Below, piece after piece: positions 30,207 through 41,207 of a stretch of DNA of 64,000 nucleotides (its first letter is position 1; every line of letters starts with the position of its first letter). Position numbers and translations under genes: made by a program. The stretch is taken from the NCBI RefSeq assembly GCF_006540305.1, contig NZ_BJOR01000001.1:5890001-5954000 (forward strand), written 5' to 3'. The notes under the pieces are model-generated. The model had not been told where the DNA came from. It saw nothing but the letters and a program-made list of their open reading frames with translations, and ran no database searches. The DNA is from Streptomyces sp. 6-11-2. Lineage in GTDB: Bacteria; Actinomycetota; Actinomycetes; Streptomycetales; Streptomycetaceae.

Positions 30207-31988
30207 ATGACTGAGTATGGCCGGGGTCCAGGCCCCGAACCGTGGCATCCGGAGGACCCGTTGTACGGGGACGGCGGATGGGGGGGACAGCAGGCCCACG
30301 CGGGCCCGCAGTCCCCCTACGGGGGTGGGCCGCAGCACCATCCGCAGCAGCCGCAGCAACAGCAGTACGGCGAGTGGGATCAGCAGCAGGCCGGCTACGA
30401 CGGGCAGTACCAGCAGCAGCCCTACGGTGACCAGGGGCAGCAGCACTACGACCCGCAGGGGCAGCAGCACCACGGTCAGCAGGGTCAGCAGCAGTACGAC
30501 CAGCAGCCCTACGGTGACCAGGGGCAGCAGCAGTACGACCAGCGGTACGCGGGCCACCTCCAGCAGCAGGGCTACGGCCAGGGCGGCTGGGACGGCTCCG
30601 GCGGGCAGCAGCAGCCGGCCTACCCCGGCGACCCGGCCGACCCGTATGGCCAGCAGGCCGCGTCCTACGGCGCGCAACAGCCCGATCATTACGGCACCCC
30701 CGAGGCCTACCCGCCGCCGGAGCCGCCGAGCCGTCGGCGCGCCGAGCCGGAGCCGCGGCCGGACTGGGACCCGGATCCCGAAGCCGAACAGGACGACCAC
30801 GCGTTCTTCGCGGGCGGCGACGGCGAGGACGACGAGGACGGCGACGATCCGAACGAGGGCCGGGGACGGGGCGACCGCAAGGGCCGCGGCGGCAAGGGCA
30901 AGGACAAGAAGCGCCGCAGCGGCTGCGCCTGCCTGGTCGTCGCCCTGGTGTTCGGCGGAGGTACGGCCGGAGTCGTCTACTACGGCTACCAGTTCTACCA
31001 AGATCGTTTCGGCGCCGCCCCGGACTACGCGGGCGACGGAATCAACGAGATGGTCACCGTCGAAATCCCCAAGGGCGCGGGCGGCTACGACATCGGCCGG
31101 GCGCTGAAGGCGGCGGGCGTGGTCAAGAGCGTCGACGCCTTCGTGGCGGCGCAGTCGAAGAACCCCAATGGAGACCGGATCCAGGCGGGCGCCTATCTGC
31201 TGAAGAAGCAGATGTCCGCGGCGAGCGCCATCACGATGATGCTCGACCCCAAGAGCCAGAGCAATGTCCTGGTCAAGCCGGGCGAACGCAATGCCCTGGT
31301 CTACGAGGACATCGACAAGCAGCTGGAACTGGCCGCCGGCACCACGCAGAAGATCGCCGCGCGGCAGTACAAGGACCTCGGTCTGCCCAAGTGGGCCCAG
31401 AACAAGAGCCGGATCAAGGATCCGCTGGAGGGCTTCCTCTATCCGGGCACCTATCCCGCGGCCAAGGGCATGAAGCCCGAGGCGGTCCTGAAGGAAATGG
31501 TCAAGCAGGCCGACGAGGTCTACGCCCGGTACAAGTTCGCCGACAAGGCGAAGGAACTGAACCTGGACGATCCGTTCCAGCTCGTCACGGTCGCGAGCCT
31601 GGTCCAGGCCGAGGGCAAGACGCACGACGACTTCCGCAAGATGGCGGAAGTGATCTACAACCGCCTGAAGCCGACCAACACCGAGACCAACCAGTTGCTG
31701 CAGTTCGACTCGACCTTCAATTACCTGAAGGGCCAGAGCAACATCCACATCAGCGAAAAAGAGATCAACAGCAACCAGGACCCGTACAACACCTACACCA
31801 ACAAGGGCCTTCCGCCCGGACCGATCGGAAACCCCGGCGACGACGCGCTGAGGGCGGCATTGAATCCGACCCAGGACGGCTGGATCTATTTCGTGGCGAC
31901 CGACGGCTTGCACAAGACGGAGTTCGCCAAGACGTACGCCGAATTCCTCAAGCTCAAGGACAAGTTCGATGCCACCAAGAGCAACTGA
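30207..31988 (+). CDS. mltG: endolytic murein transglycosylase MltG with Gln-rich cytoplasmic extension
   Basis: A 593-residue membrane enzyme that cleaves nascent glycan strands and so sets their length. The first 239 residues are cytoplasmic and low-complexity: Gly/Gln/Tyr-rich with repeated QQQYDQQPYGDQGQQ units, then an acidic run (EDDEDGDDPNEG) and a basic run next to the single transmembrane helix (about 240-262). The YceG catalytic domain follows, with the catalytic glutamate E469 in SLVQAEGKTHDDF, the LLQFDSTFNY substrate loop and YNTYTNKGLPPGPIGNPG. The last 20 bases overlap aroE. Family proteins are normally about 340-400 residues. Confidence 0.93.
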   Translation: MTEYGRGPGPEPWHPEDPLYGDGGWGGQQAHAGPQSPYGGGPQHHPQQPQQQQYGEWDQQQAGYDGQYQQQPYGDQGQQHYDPQGQQHHGQQGQQQYDQQPYGDQGQQQYDQRYAGHLQQQGYGQGGWDGSGGQQQPAYPGDPADPYGQQAASYGAQQPDHYGTPEAYPPPEPPSRRRAEPEPRPDWDPDPEAEQDDHAFFAGGDGEDDEDGDDPNEGRGRGDRKGRGGKGKDKKRRSGCACLVVALVFGGGTAGVVYYGYQFYQDRFGAAPDYAGDGINEMVTVEIPKGAGGYDIGRALKAAGVVKSVDAFVAAQSKNPNGDRIQAGAYLLKKQMSAASAITMMLDPKSQSNVLVKPGERNALVYEDIDKQLELAAGTTQKIAARQYKDLGLPKWAQNKSRIKDPLEGFLYPGTYPAAKGMKPEAVLKEMVKQADEVYARYKFADKAKELNLDDPFQLVTVASLVQAEGKTHDDFRKMAEVIYNRLKPTNTETNQLLQFDSTFNYLKGQSNIHISEKEINSNQDPYNTYTNKGLPPGPIGNPGDDALRAALNPTQDGWIYFVATDGLHKTEFAKTYAEFLKLKDKFDATKSN

Positions 31989-32808
31989 CGCCCGTCGGGC
32001 GGCTGTGCTCGGTTCACCGATCGCCCACTCGCTCTCCCCGGTGCTGCACCGGGCGGCGTACGCGGAGCTGGGGCTCACGGACTGGTCGTACGACCGGTTC
32101 GAGATCGACGAGGCAGGCCTGCCCGCGTTCTTCGAGGGCCTGGGACCCGAGTGGGCCGGGCTGTCGCTGACCATGCCGCTGAAGCGGGCGGTCATCCCGC
32201 TGCTCGACGAGATCAGCGACACCGCCGCCTCCGTCGAGGCGGTCAACACGGTCGTGTTCACCGCGGACGGCCGCCGGGTCGGGGACAACACCGACGTGCC
32301 GGGCATGGTCGCCGCCCTGCGCGAGCACGGCGTCGAGCAGGTCGGCTCGGCGGCGATCCTCGGCGCCGGCGCCACCGCCTCCTCCGCGCTGGCCGCGCTC
32401 GCCCGCGTCTGCACCGGCGAGGTGGTCGCCTACGTCCGCAGCGAGGCCCGCGCGGCCGAGATGCGGGAGTGGGGTGAGCGGCTGGACGTCGAGGTCCGCA
32501 CGGCGGACTGGACGGACGCCGGGCAGGCCCTGAAGGCGCCGCTGGTGATCGCCACCACCCCGGCCGGGACGACGGACGCGCTCGCCGACGCCGTACCCGG
32601 ACGGCCCGCCACGCTCTTCGACGTCCTCTACGACCCGTGGCCCACGCCGCTGGCGGCCCGCTGGTCCATGGCCGGCGGCGCCGTCGTCGGCGGCCTCGAC
32701 CTGCTGGTGCACCAGGCGGTCCTCCAGGTCGAACAGATGACGGGCCACAGCCCGGCCCCCCTGCACGCCATGCGCGAAGCGGGCGAGAAGGCCCTCGCGG
32801 CCCGCTGA
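31969..32808 (+). CDS. aroE: shikimate dehydrogenase
   Basis: A 279-residue NADP-dependent enzyme reducing 3-dehydroshikimate. It carries the shikimate-binding GSPIAHSLSPVLHRAAYAELG, the catalytic lysine in MPLKRAVIP, the aspartate in GDNTDVPGM, and the nucleotide loop GAGATASSALAAL. It starts with ATG 31969 inside the last codons of mltG, so it is probably translationally coupled. The other shikimate genes follow 250 bp downstream. Confidence 0.95.
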   Translation: MPPRATDARRAAVLGSPIAHSLSPVLHRAAYAELGLTDWSYDRFEIDEAGLPAFFEGLGPEWAGLSLTMPLKRAVIPLLDEISDTAASVEAVNTVVFTADGRRVGDNTDVPGMVAALREHGVEQVGSAAILGAGATASSALAALARVCTGEVVAYVRSEARAAEMREWGERLDVEVRTADWTDAGQALKAPLVIATTPAGTTDALADAVPGRPATLFDVLYDPWPTPLAARWSMAGGAVVGGLDLLVHQAVLQVEQMTGHSPAPLHAMREAGEKALAAR

Positions 32809-32824
32809 CCAGGGCGCATCCGCT

Positions 32825-32842
32825 CCGGCGCAGAAGCGCCGG
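32825..32842 (+). terminator. small hairpin after aroE
   Basis: CCGGCGC (32825-32831) pairs with GCGCCGG (32836-32842) around AGAA. It is flanked by a 15-bp direct repeat, GGCCCTCGCGGCCCG, at 32788 and 32841. A modest terminator candidate. Confidence 0.45.
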
Positions 32843-33061
32843 CCCTCGCGGCCCGGATGACCCACTCGCCGTGTGCCCGTGACGGGCCGACGGGAGTACG
32901 TGACATGCCGGTGCCGCGGGGCGGGCCTGTGCGCCGCGCGTCCGACTGCTGGACCGGCGACCGGGGCCGGCGTCCGGACGTGGGAGGATCGGAGGTGGCG
33001 GGCCAGGGCCGCGCACCCGGTCGCGCCGTCGCAGTTCCAGGCGCGAGCATGAGGAGCACCG

Positions 33062-35849
<2,788 letters not shown>

Positions 35850-36014
35850 GTCCCACCGAGCGGCATCCGCCCCGTTCTGCCTGCCGCGACGGGCACTTCG
35901 GACCGCGCCCGGCCGTTCACCATATGGCGGCCGGGGACGGTACCGTTCGGTAGGCGGCGGGGCTCGGACCCGCTGCCGGCGCCAATTGCCCCGTACGAGA
36001 CGGAGTCGCACCGG

Positions 36015-37259
36015 ATGCAGCACGCAGTGGGTTCACCGCTGCCGCCGCCCCGCCAGCCGGGGCACGGACCGGCCGCCGGCTGGGCGCCGGACGCACATCA
36101 CCCGGGGCCGCGGCACCCGGGCGCGTCCCAGGGCTCCGCGCCCGTGCCCCCGCCGCCTCCGGCATCGGGCCATCCCGGCGCCCCGGCGCCACAATCGCCG
36201 GGCCCGCGTCCGTCAGCACCGCACCCTCAGGGCTTGCCCCGGTCGGCGCCGCATCCTCAGCAGCCGCCTCCGTCGGCGCCGCACCCTCAGGGTCCGCCTC
36301 CGTCGGCGCCGCGTCCTCAGGGTCCGCCCCCGTCAGCGCCGCACCCTCAGGGCTTGCCCCGGTCGGCGCCGCATCCTCAGCAGCCGCCTCCGTCGGCGCC
36401 GCATCACCAGGGCTCGCCTCCGTCGGCGCCGCATCACCAGGGGCCGCCTCTGTCGGCGCCGCACCCTCAGGGTCCGCCTCCGTCGGCGCCGCGTCCTCAG
36501 GGTCCGCCCCCGTCAGCGCCGCACCCCCAGAACTCGCAGCCTCAGCGGCCGCACCCCCAGAGCCCACACCCGTCGGCCCCCGGGGTCCCGCCGCCCGCCG
36601 CGCCGCCCGCGACGGACGCCACCGGACATGTCCGGCTGCCGCCGGGCGGTCCCGTCGGCATGCCCAGCGTGCCGCCGGCCCAGACGGCGCCCGACCCGAC
36701 GACCACCACGCTGGCGGTGCTGCTGATCGGGCCGGCGGGCGCCGGCAAGACGAGCGTCGCCAAGTACTGGGCCGACCGCCGCCGCGTGCCCACCGCGCAC
36801 ATCAGCCTCGACGACGTACGCGAGTGGGTCCGCTCCGGCTTCGCCGACCCGCAGTCGGGCTGGAACGACCACTCCGAGGCGCAGTACCGCCTCGCCCGCC
36901 GCACCTGCGGATTCGCCGCCCGCAACTTCCTCGCCAACGGCATCTCGTGCATCCTCGACGACGCCGTCTTCCCCGACCGCCCGGTGGTCGGGCTCGGCGG
37001 CTGGAAGCGCCATGTCGGCCCCGGCCTGCTCCCGGTCGTGCTGCTGCCCGGCCTGGACATCGTCCTGGAGCGCAACGCCGAGCGTTCCGGAAACCGCCGG
37101 CTGACGGACGAGGAGGTCGCCCGCATCCACGGCCGCATGGCCGGCTGGTACGGATCCGGCCTCCCCATCATCGACAACTCCCAACTCGACGTCCCGGCCA
37201 CGGCCAGAGTCCTGGACGAGGTCCTGTCCCGAGCCATCGCCAGCCCCCCGAACTGGTAG
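36015..37259 (+). CDS. proline-repeat protein with C-terminal P-loop kinase-like domain
   Basis: A 414-residue protein in two parts. Residues 1 to about 230 are disordered and dominated by 11 tandem decapeptides of the PSAPHPQGPP type, then more Pro/His/Gln. The C-terminal 180 residues are an AAA_33/zeta-like P-loop fold: Walker A GPAGAGKT at residues 239-246, a DDVREWVRSGF segment and SCILDDAVFPDRP. A lid with RNAERSGNRRLTDEEVARIHGRM follows. Such domains phosphorylate small molecules or nucleic-acid ends; the substrate is unknown. It stands between aroB and the M24-like gene. Pro-rich tails like this are known in Streptomyces orthologues as I recall them. Confidence 0.8.
   Translation: MQHAVGSPLPPPRQPGHGPAAGWAPDAHHPGPRHPGASQGSAPVPPPPPASGHPGAPAPQSPGPRPSAPHPQGLPRSAPHPQQPPPSAPHPQGPPPSAPRPQGPPPSAPHPQGLPRSAPHPQQPPPSAPHHQGSPPSAPHHQGPPLSAPHPQGPPPSAPRPQGPPPSAPHPQNSQPQRPHPQSPHPSAPGVPPPAAPPATDATGHVRLPPGGPVGMPSVPPAQTAPDPTTTTLAVLLIGPAGAGKTSVAKYWADRRRVPTAHISLDDVREWVRSGFADPQSGWNDHSEAQYRLARRTCGFAARNFLANGISCILDDAVFPDRPVVGLGGWKRHVGPGLLPVVLLPGLDIVLERNAERSGNRRLTDEEVARIHGRMAGWYGSGLPIIDNSQLDVPATARVLDEVLSRAIASPPNW
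36210..36539 (+). repeat. 30-bp in-frame tandem repeat, 11 units
   Basis: Eleven consecutive 30-bp units encode (P/R/L)SAP(H/R)(P/H)Q(G/Q)xP. A higher-order pattern is visible: units 1-2 recur as units 5-6, and units 3-5 recur closely as units 9-11. This suggests block duplication. The length should vary between strains. Confidence 0.9.
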
Positions 37260-37378
37260 GGCGCGGGCAGGCGGCCCGACCGCCGGACACGGCACCCGGT
37301 AGCCCGGGGCCGGGATCCGGCAGACCCACTCGGACCTCTCGAACGGCGATATTGAGCCATGACTCTTACGCTCGGTTC

Positions 37379-38488
37379 ATGTCAGAGGTGTACGCGGCCC
37401 GCCGGACCCGGCTGAGGGAGCGCTGCAACGCGGGCGGCAGCGCGGCGGCGCTGGTGACTCGTCCCGCCAATGTGCGGTACCTCGCGGGGGCGGCCCCGCA
37501 GGGTGCCGTCCTGCTTCTCGGAAGGCGCGAGGACCTGCTGGTGTGCCAGAGCCCGCCGGACGACCGGCCCTGCGAGGGCCGTCCCGACGAGGCGCTGCGG
37601 GTGCAGGTTCTGCCCCAACCCTCCGGCGGCGACCCGGCCGTCGCCGCCGCCGACCACGCCCGGACCCAGGGCGCCGACTCGCTCGCCGTGGAGGAGCACC
37701 ACCTCACGGTGGCCCGCTACCGGGCCCTCGGCTCGGTGGCGCCCCAGCTGCGTCTGACCGACCTGGGCAGCGCGGTCGAGCAGCTCCGAGTCGTCAAGGA
37801 CGAGGAGGAGATCTCCTGTCTGAGAATCGGTGCCGAGATCGCCGATCAGGCCCTCGGTGAGCTGCTGGAGTCGATCCTGGTCGGCCGCACCGAGCGCCAT
37901 CTCGCCCTGGAGCTGGAGCGGCGGCTCGTCGACCACGGCGCCGACGGACCCGCCTTCCCGACCTCCGTGGCCACCGGCCCGAACTCCGGCCGCCGCGGCC
38001 ACCGGCCCACCGACCGGCGGGTCGAGGAGGGCGACTTCCTCACGGTGTGCCTGGGCGCCGCCTACCGCGGCTACCGCTGCGAGATCGGCCGCACCTTCGT
38101 GATCGGCACGTCTCCGGCGGACTGGCAGATCCAGCTCTACGACCTGGTCTTCGCAGCCCAGCGCGCCGGACGGGAGGCCCTGGCCCCCGGCGCCGCCTAC
38201 CGCGACGTGGACCGCGCCGCGCGCCAGGTACTGGATTCGGCCGGGTTCGCAGAGGGCCTGCAACCCCTCACCGGGCACGGGGTCGGACTCGAAATCGACG
38301 AGGACCCGCAGCTGGCCCCTTCAGCCATGGGTAAACTGGACGCTTGCGTGCCGGTCACCGTCGAACCTGGGGTCCACCTCCCGGGCCGGGGCGGTGTCCG
38401 GATCGATGACACGCTCGTCGTACGCCCCGAGGCGGACGGCGGACCCGAGCTACTCACCATCACGACCAAGGAGCTCCTCGCGCTCTAG
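37379..38488 (+). CDS. M24 (Xaa-Pro peptidase-like) protein with altered metal ligands
   Basis: A 369-residue protein with the creatinase N-terminal domain and a pita-bread M24 domain, next to efp as prolidase-like genes often are. The five M24 metal ligands should be D, D, H, E, E. Here they read C224 ([11 protein letters not shown]), E235 (CEIGRT), H300 (LTGHGVGLE), E329 (VTVEPG) and D343 (GVRIDDT). One ligand is replaced non-conservatively and two swap Asp and Glu. The protein may be catalytically dead or use metal differently. ATG 37379 is used; longer upstream frames are spurious. Confidence 0.85.
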   Translation: MSEVYAARRTRLRERCNAGGSAAALVTRPANVRYLAGAAPQGAVLLLGRREDLLVCQSPPDDRPCEGRPDEALRVQVLPQPSGGDPAVAAADHARTQGADSLAVEEHHLTVARYRALGSVAPQLRLTDLGSAVEQLRVVKDEEEISCLRIGAEIADQALGELLESILVGRTERHLALELERRLVDHGADGPAFPTSVATGPNSGRRGHRPTDRRVEEGDFLTVCLGAAYRGYRCEIGRTFVIGTSPADWQIQLYDLVFAAQRAGREALAPGAAYRDVDRAARQVLDSAGFAEGLQPLTGHGVGLEIDEDPQLAPSAMGKLDACVPVTVEPGVHLPGRGGVRIDDTLVVRPEADGGPELLTITTKELLAL

Positions 38489-38544
38489 CCTCGCGCTGTG
38501 CGCTTGCCCCCGGGTCGTACGTCAGTCCAGGAGATTCCGCAACC

Positions 38545-39111
38545 GTGGCTTCCACGAACGACCTCAAGAACGGCATGGTGCTCAAGCTCGACGGCGGCCA
38601 GCTGTGGTCCGTCGTCGAGTTCCAGCACGTCAAGCCCGGCAAGGGCCCGGCCTTCGTGCGCACCAAGCTCAAGAACGTGCTCTCCGGCAAGACCGTCGAC
38701 AAGACGTTCAACGCCGGCGTCAAGGTCGAAACGGCCACCGTCGACAAGCGTGACATGCAGTTCTCCTACATGGACGGCGACTACTTCGTCTTCATGGACA
38801 TGGAGACCTACGACCAGCTGCACATCGACCGCAAGGTCGTCGGCGACACCGCCAACTTCCTGATCGAGGGCTTCGAGGCCACCGTCGCCCAGCACGAGGG
38901 CGAGGTGCTCTTCGTCGAGCTGCCGGCCGCCGTCGAGCTGACCGTCGCCGAGACCGAGCCGGGCGTCCAGGGCGACCGCTCCACCGGTGGCACCAAGCCC
39001 GCCACCCTGGAGACCGGCCACCAGATCCAGGTCCCGCTCTTCATCACCACCGGTGAGAAGATCAAGGTCGACACGCGCACGAGCGACTACCTCGGCCGGG
39101 TGAACAGCTAA
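38545..39111 (+). CDS. efp: translation elongation factor P
   Basis: A 188-residue, three-OB-fold factor that rescues ribosomes stalled at polyproline. The domain I loop is [19 protein letters not shown], with a lysine at the tip where other bacteria attach a modification. Domains II and III include [17 protein letters not shown] and the C-terminal signature [17 protein letters not shown] 38545 follows CCAGGAG. nusB begins two bases after its stop. The polyproline protein at 36015 lies 1.3 kb upstream and is an obvious EF-P client (inference). Confidence 0.97.
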   Translation: MASTNDLKNGMVLKLDGGQLWSVVEFQHVKPGKGPAFVRTKLKNVLSGKTVDKTFNAGVKVETATVDKRDMQFSYMDGDYFVFMDMETYDQLHIDRKVVGDTANFLIEGFEATVAQHEGEVLFVELPAAVELTVAETEPGVQGDRSTGGTKPATLETGHQIQVPLFITTGEKIKVDTRTSDYLGRVNS

Positions 39112-39113
39112 CC

Positions 39114-39548
39114 GTGGCTGCCCGCAACACGGCCCGCAAGCGTGCCTTCCAGATCCTCTTCGAGGGTGACCAGCGCGGCGCCGACGTCCTGACGGTCCTC
39201 GCTGACTGGATCCGGCTCTCCCGGACCGACACCCGGCAGCCCCCGGTGAGCGAGTACACGATGCAGCTCGTCGAGGGCTACGCGGAGCGCGCGACCCGGA
39301 TCGACGACCTGATCGCGCAGTACGCGGTCGGCTGGACGCTCGACCGTATGCCGGTCGTCGACCGCAACATTCTGCGGCTCGGCGCGTACGAGCTGATCTG
39401 GGTCGACGAGACCCCGGACGCCGTCGTGCTGGACGAGATGGTGCAGCTGGCGAAGGAGTTCTCCACGGAGGAGTCGCCCTCGTTCGTCAACGGCCTGCTG
39501 GGCCGTCTGAAGGAGCTCAAGCCCTCCCTCCGCCGCGACCAGGTGTGA
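39114..39548 (+). CDS. nusB: transcription antitermination factor NusB
   Basis: A 144-residue all-helical protein that binds boxA RNA with S10 during rRNA transcription. It starts with the typical ARNTARKRAFQILFEGDQRG, has WTLDRMPVVDRNILRLGAYELIW in the middle and ends with FVNGLLGRLKEL. GTG 39114 follows efp after two bases, so translation is coupled. Confidence 0.96.
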   Translation: MAARNTARKRAFQILFEGDQRGADVLTVLADWIRLSRTDTRQPPVSEYTMQLVEGYAERATRIDDLIAQYAVGWTLDRMPVVDRNILRLGAYELIWVDETPDAVVLDEMVQLAKEFSTEESPSFVNGLLGRLKELKPSLRRDQV

Positions 39549-39585
39549 GAGGACCGGCCCGCAGCCGGTGCCCGCACGGACTTGC

Positions 39586-39617
39586 AGGGGCCCGCAGCAC
39601 GACTGCTGCGGGCCCCT
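39586..39617 (+). terminator. terminator hairpin after efp-nusB
   Basis: AGGGGCCCGCAGCA (39586-39599) pairs with TGCTGCGGGCCCCT (39604-39617) around a CGAC loop, 38 bp after the nusB stop. Confidence 0.8.
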
Positions 39618-39686
39618 CGGCGTCCGTGCCCACGCCCCCGGTCCCATCTGACCGCTTCAGGGCCGAGCCCACCCCACCGGGGCCGC

Positions 39687-39738
39687 GAAAAAGCCGCCGG
39701 GGTGGCCGGAACAAGACGGTTCCGGCCACCCCGGCGGC
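39687..39738 (-). terminator. intrinsic terminator of bldD
   Basis: A perfect 20-bp stem (39693-39712 with 39719-39738, loop of 6) is followed on the minus strand by a TTTTT run (complement of 39688-39692). It lies just beyond the bldD stop codon and is one of the few here with a U tract. Confidence 0.85.
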
Positions 39739-39764
39739 ACGTTTCTGCTGGGTCTGCCGAGCGG

Positions 39765-40268
39765 TCAGCTCTCCTCGTGGGACGCCACCGCGCGACGCGC
39801 GTCCGCGTCCAGCACGCCCCAGCTGATCAGCTGCTCGGTGAGGACCGAGGGCGACTGGTCGTAGATGACGGCGAGTGTGCGCAGGTCGTCCTGGCGGATG
39901 GAGAGCACCTTGCCGTTGTAGTCACCGCGCTGCGACTGGATCGTCGCCGCGTAGCGCTGGAGCGGGCCTGCCTTCTCGGCCGGCACCGTGGCCAGCCGCT
40001 CCAGGTCCAGGACCAGCTTCGGCGGGGGCTCGGCGGCTCCGCCGGGGGTGGTGCCCGGCAGCAGCTCCTGCACGGGGACCCCGTAGAAATCCGCCAGTTC
40101 GGCGAGGCGCTGCACGGTCACGGCACGGTCGCCGCGCTCGTACGAACCGACCACGACCGCCTTCCAGCGTCCCTGGCTCTTCTCCTCGACACCGTGGAGG
40201 GAAAGGCCCTGCTGGGTGCGGATCGCCCGGAGCTTGGCCCCGAGCTGTTTGGCGTATTCGCTGGACAT
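39765..40268 (-). CDS. bldD: developmental master regulator BldD
   Basis: A 167-residue repressor that holds back sporulation genes during growth. The N-terminal XRE-type helix-turn-helix is KLRAIRTQQGLSLHGVEEKSQGRWKAVVVGSYERG. The C-terminal domain binds tetrameric cyclic di-GMP through the RGD-x8-RQDD motif, present here as R114-G-D116 and R125-Q-D-D128, which drives dimerisation and DNA binding. The length equals the known S. coelicolor protein. The start is the ATG at 40268 (MSSEYAKQLG); the longer frame from 40334 overlaps the operator. Two BldD-box-like sites lie upstream. Confidence 0.97.
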   Translation of the reverse strand: MSSEYAKQLGAKLRAIRTQQGLSLHGVEEKSQGRWKAVVVGSYERGDRAVTVQRLAELADFYGVPVQELLPGTTPGGAAEPPPKLVLDLERLATVPAEKAGPLQRYAATIQSQRGDYNGKVLSIRQDDLRTLAVIYDQSPSVLTEQLISWGVLDADARRAVASHEES

Positions 40269-40325
40269 ATGGCTCCCCGGACACTGTGTCGACGCGACTG
40301 GCTCGGGTGCCACGCCGCGCGGCTG

Positions 40326-40355
40326 GTAACTCACTGTGAGGTTACGCAGCGTTAC
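40326..40355. promoter_or_regulatory. two adjacent BldD boxes upstream of bldD
   Basis: GTTACGCAGCGTTAC (40341-40355) matches the published BldD consensus NTNACNC(A/T)GNGTNAN at every fixed position. The neighbouring 15-mer GTAACTCACTGTGAG (40326-40340) matches with one mismatch. They lie 58-87 bp before the bldD start, consistent with the known autoregulation. Confidence 0.8.
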
Positions 40356-40451
40356 TCTGTCGCGTCAAGCCGAATGGTCCGCAGCGCCGCTTCCGTGGTA
40401 ACCGCGGTCCGTTGCGCCAAGGGGGTGATCAGGGAGGTCTCCGGCACCTGG

Positions 40452-40457
40452 TAGCGT
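40452..40457 (+). promoter_or_regulatory. candidate -10 box (TAGCGT) for the pyr operon
   Basis: TAGCGT lies about 20 bp upstream of the PyrR-type RNA hairpin, so the transcript would begin just before that hairpin. No good -35 is seen. Confidence 0.35.
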
Positions 40458-40472
40458 GTATGGCGCAATTCC

Positions 40473-40514
40473 GACGTCCTTTAAGGTCCGTCCCGTGAGG
40501 CGGAGAAGGAGGTC
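40473..40514 (+). promoter_or_regulatory. PyrR-binding RNA hairpin over the pyrR ribosome site
   Basis: The lower stem TCCTT (40478-40482) pairs with AAGGA (40506-40510), which is part of the Shine-Dalgarno AAGGAGG. The upper stem TCCG/CGGA carries the loop TCCCGTGAGG, which resembles the PyrR-binding loop known from mycobacterial and Bacillus pyr leaders. PyrR with UMP would stabilise this fold and block translation. Inferred from pattern. Confidence 0.65.
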
Positions 40515-40522
40515 CGTTTCTC

Positions 40523-41107
40523 ATGGACTCGCACGAAACCACGCAAGCGTCCGATGCCCGGCCCGTTCTCGAGGGCCCCGACATCGAGCGGGTGCTGACC
40601 CGCATCGCCCACGAAATCGTCGAGCGCGCCAAGGGCGCCGACGACGTGGTGCTCCTCGGCATTCCGACCCGGGGCGTCTTCCTCGCCCAGCGGCTCGCCG
40701 TCAAACTCGAGCAGATCACCGAACGCAAGGTCTCCTGCGGCTCGCTCGACATCACCATGTACCGCGACGACCTGCGCATGCAGCCCCCGCGTGCGCTGGC
40801 CCGCACCGAGATCCCCGGTGACGGCATCGACGGCCGCCTCGTCGTCCTCGTCGACGACGTGCTCTTCTCCGGCCGCACCATCCGCGCCGCCCTCGACGCC
40901 CTGAACGACATCGGGCGTCCGCGCGCGGTGCAGCTCGCCGTCCTCGTCGACCGCGGCCACCGCGAACTGCCGATCCGCGCCGACTACGTCGGCAAGAACC
41001 TCCCCACGTCGCTGCGGGAGACGGTCAAGGTCCTGCTCGCCGAGGAGGACGGTCGCGACACCGTGCTGCTCGGCGCCAAGCCGGCCGCCCAGGGCGACCA
41101 GCCGTAA
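40523..41107 (+). CDS. pyrR: bifunctional pyr operon regulator / uracil phosphoribosyltransferase PyrR
   Basis: A 194-residue phosphoribosyltransferase-fold RNA-binding regulator that senses UMP/PRPP and controls the operon it heads. The PRPP loop is [19 protein letters not shown] (about residues 108-126). The basic RNA-binding face includes MYRDDLR and [25 protein letters not shown] 40523 is spaced from AAGGAGG. The hairpin over its ribosome site suggests autogenous translational control. Confidence 0.95.
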   Translation: MDSHETTQASDARPVLEGPDIERVLTRIAHEIVERAKGADDVVLLGIPTRGVFLAQRLAVKLEQITERKVSCGSLDITMYRDDLRMQPPRALARTEIPGDGIDGRLVVLVDDVLFSGRTIRAALDALNDIGRPRAVQLAVLVDRGHRELPIRADYVGKNLPTSLRETVKVLLAEEDGRDTVLLGAKPAAQGDQP

Positions 41108-41145
41108 CACGCGCGCGTACGCATCGCCGTACGCCCCGCGCGTGT
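41107..41145 (+). terminator. imperfect hairpin between pyrR and pyrB
   Basis: ACACGCGCG with CGTACG (41107-41121) pairs with CGTACG and CGCGCGTGT (41128-41145), with a CCC bulge. It directly follows the pyrR stop and may reduce, not block, read-through. Confidence 0.5.
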
Positions 41146-41207
41146 GCCCTCACACGCGCCCGTCTGCCCCAATTCTCCCGAATGAATCGCCTTACGGAGC
41201 CTGACAG

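Noticed and set aside
35917..36567. Minus-strand frame with ADPEGAAPTEA repeats
   Set aside because: Complement of the proline-repeat tract of the plus-strand gene, whose frame continues into a real P-loop domain.
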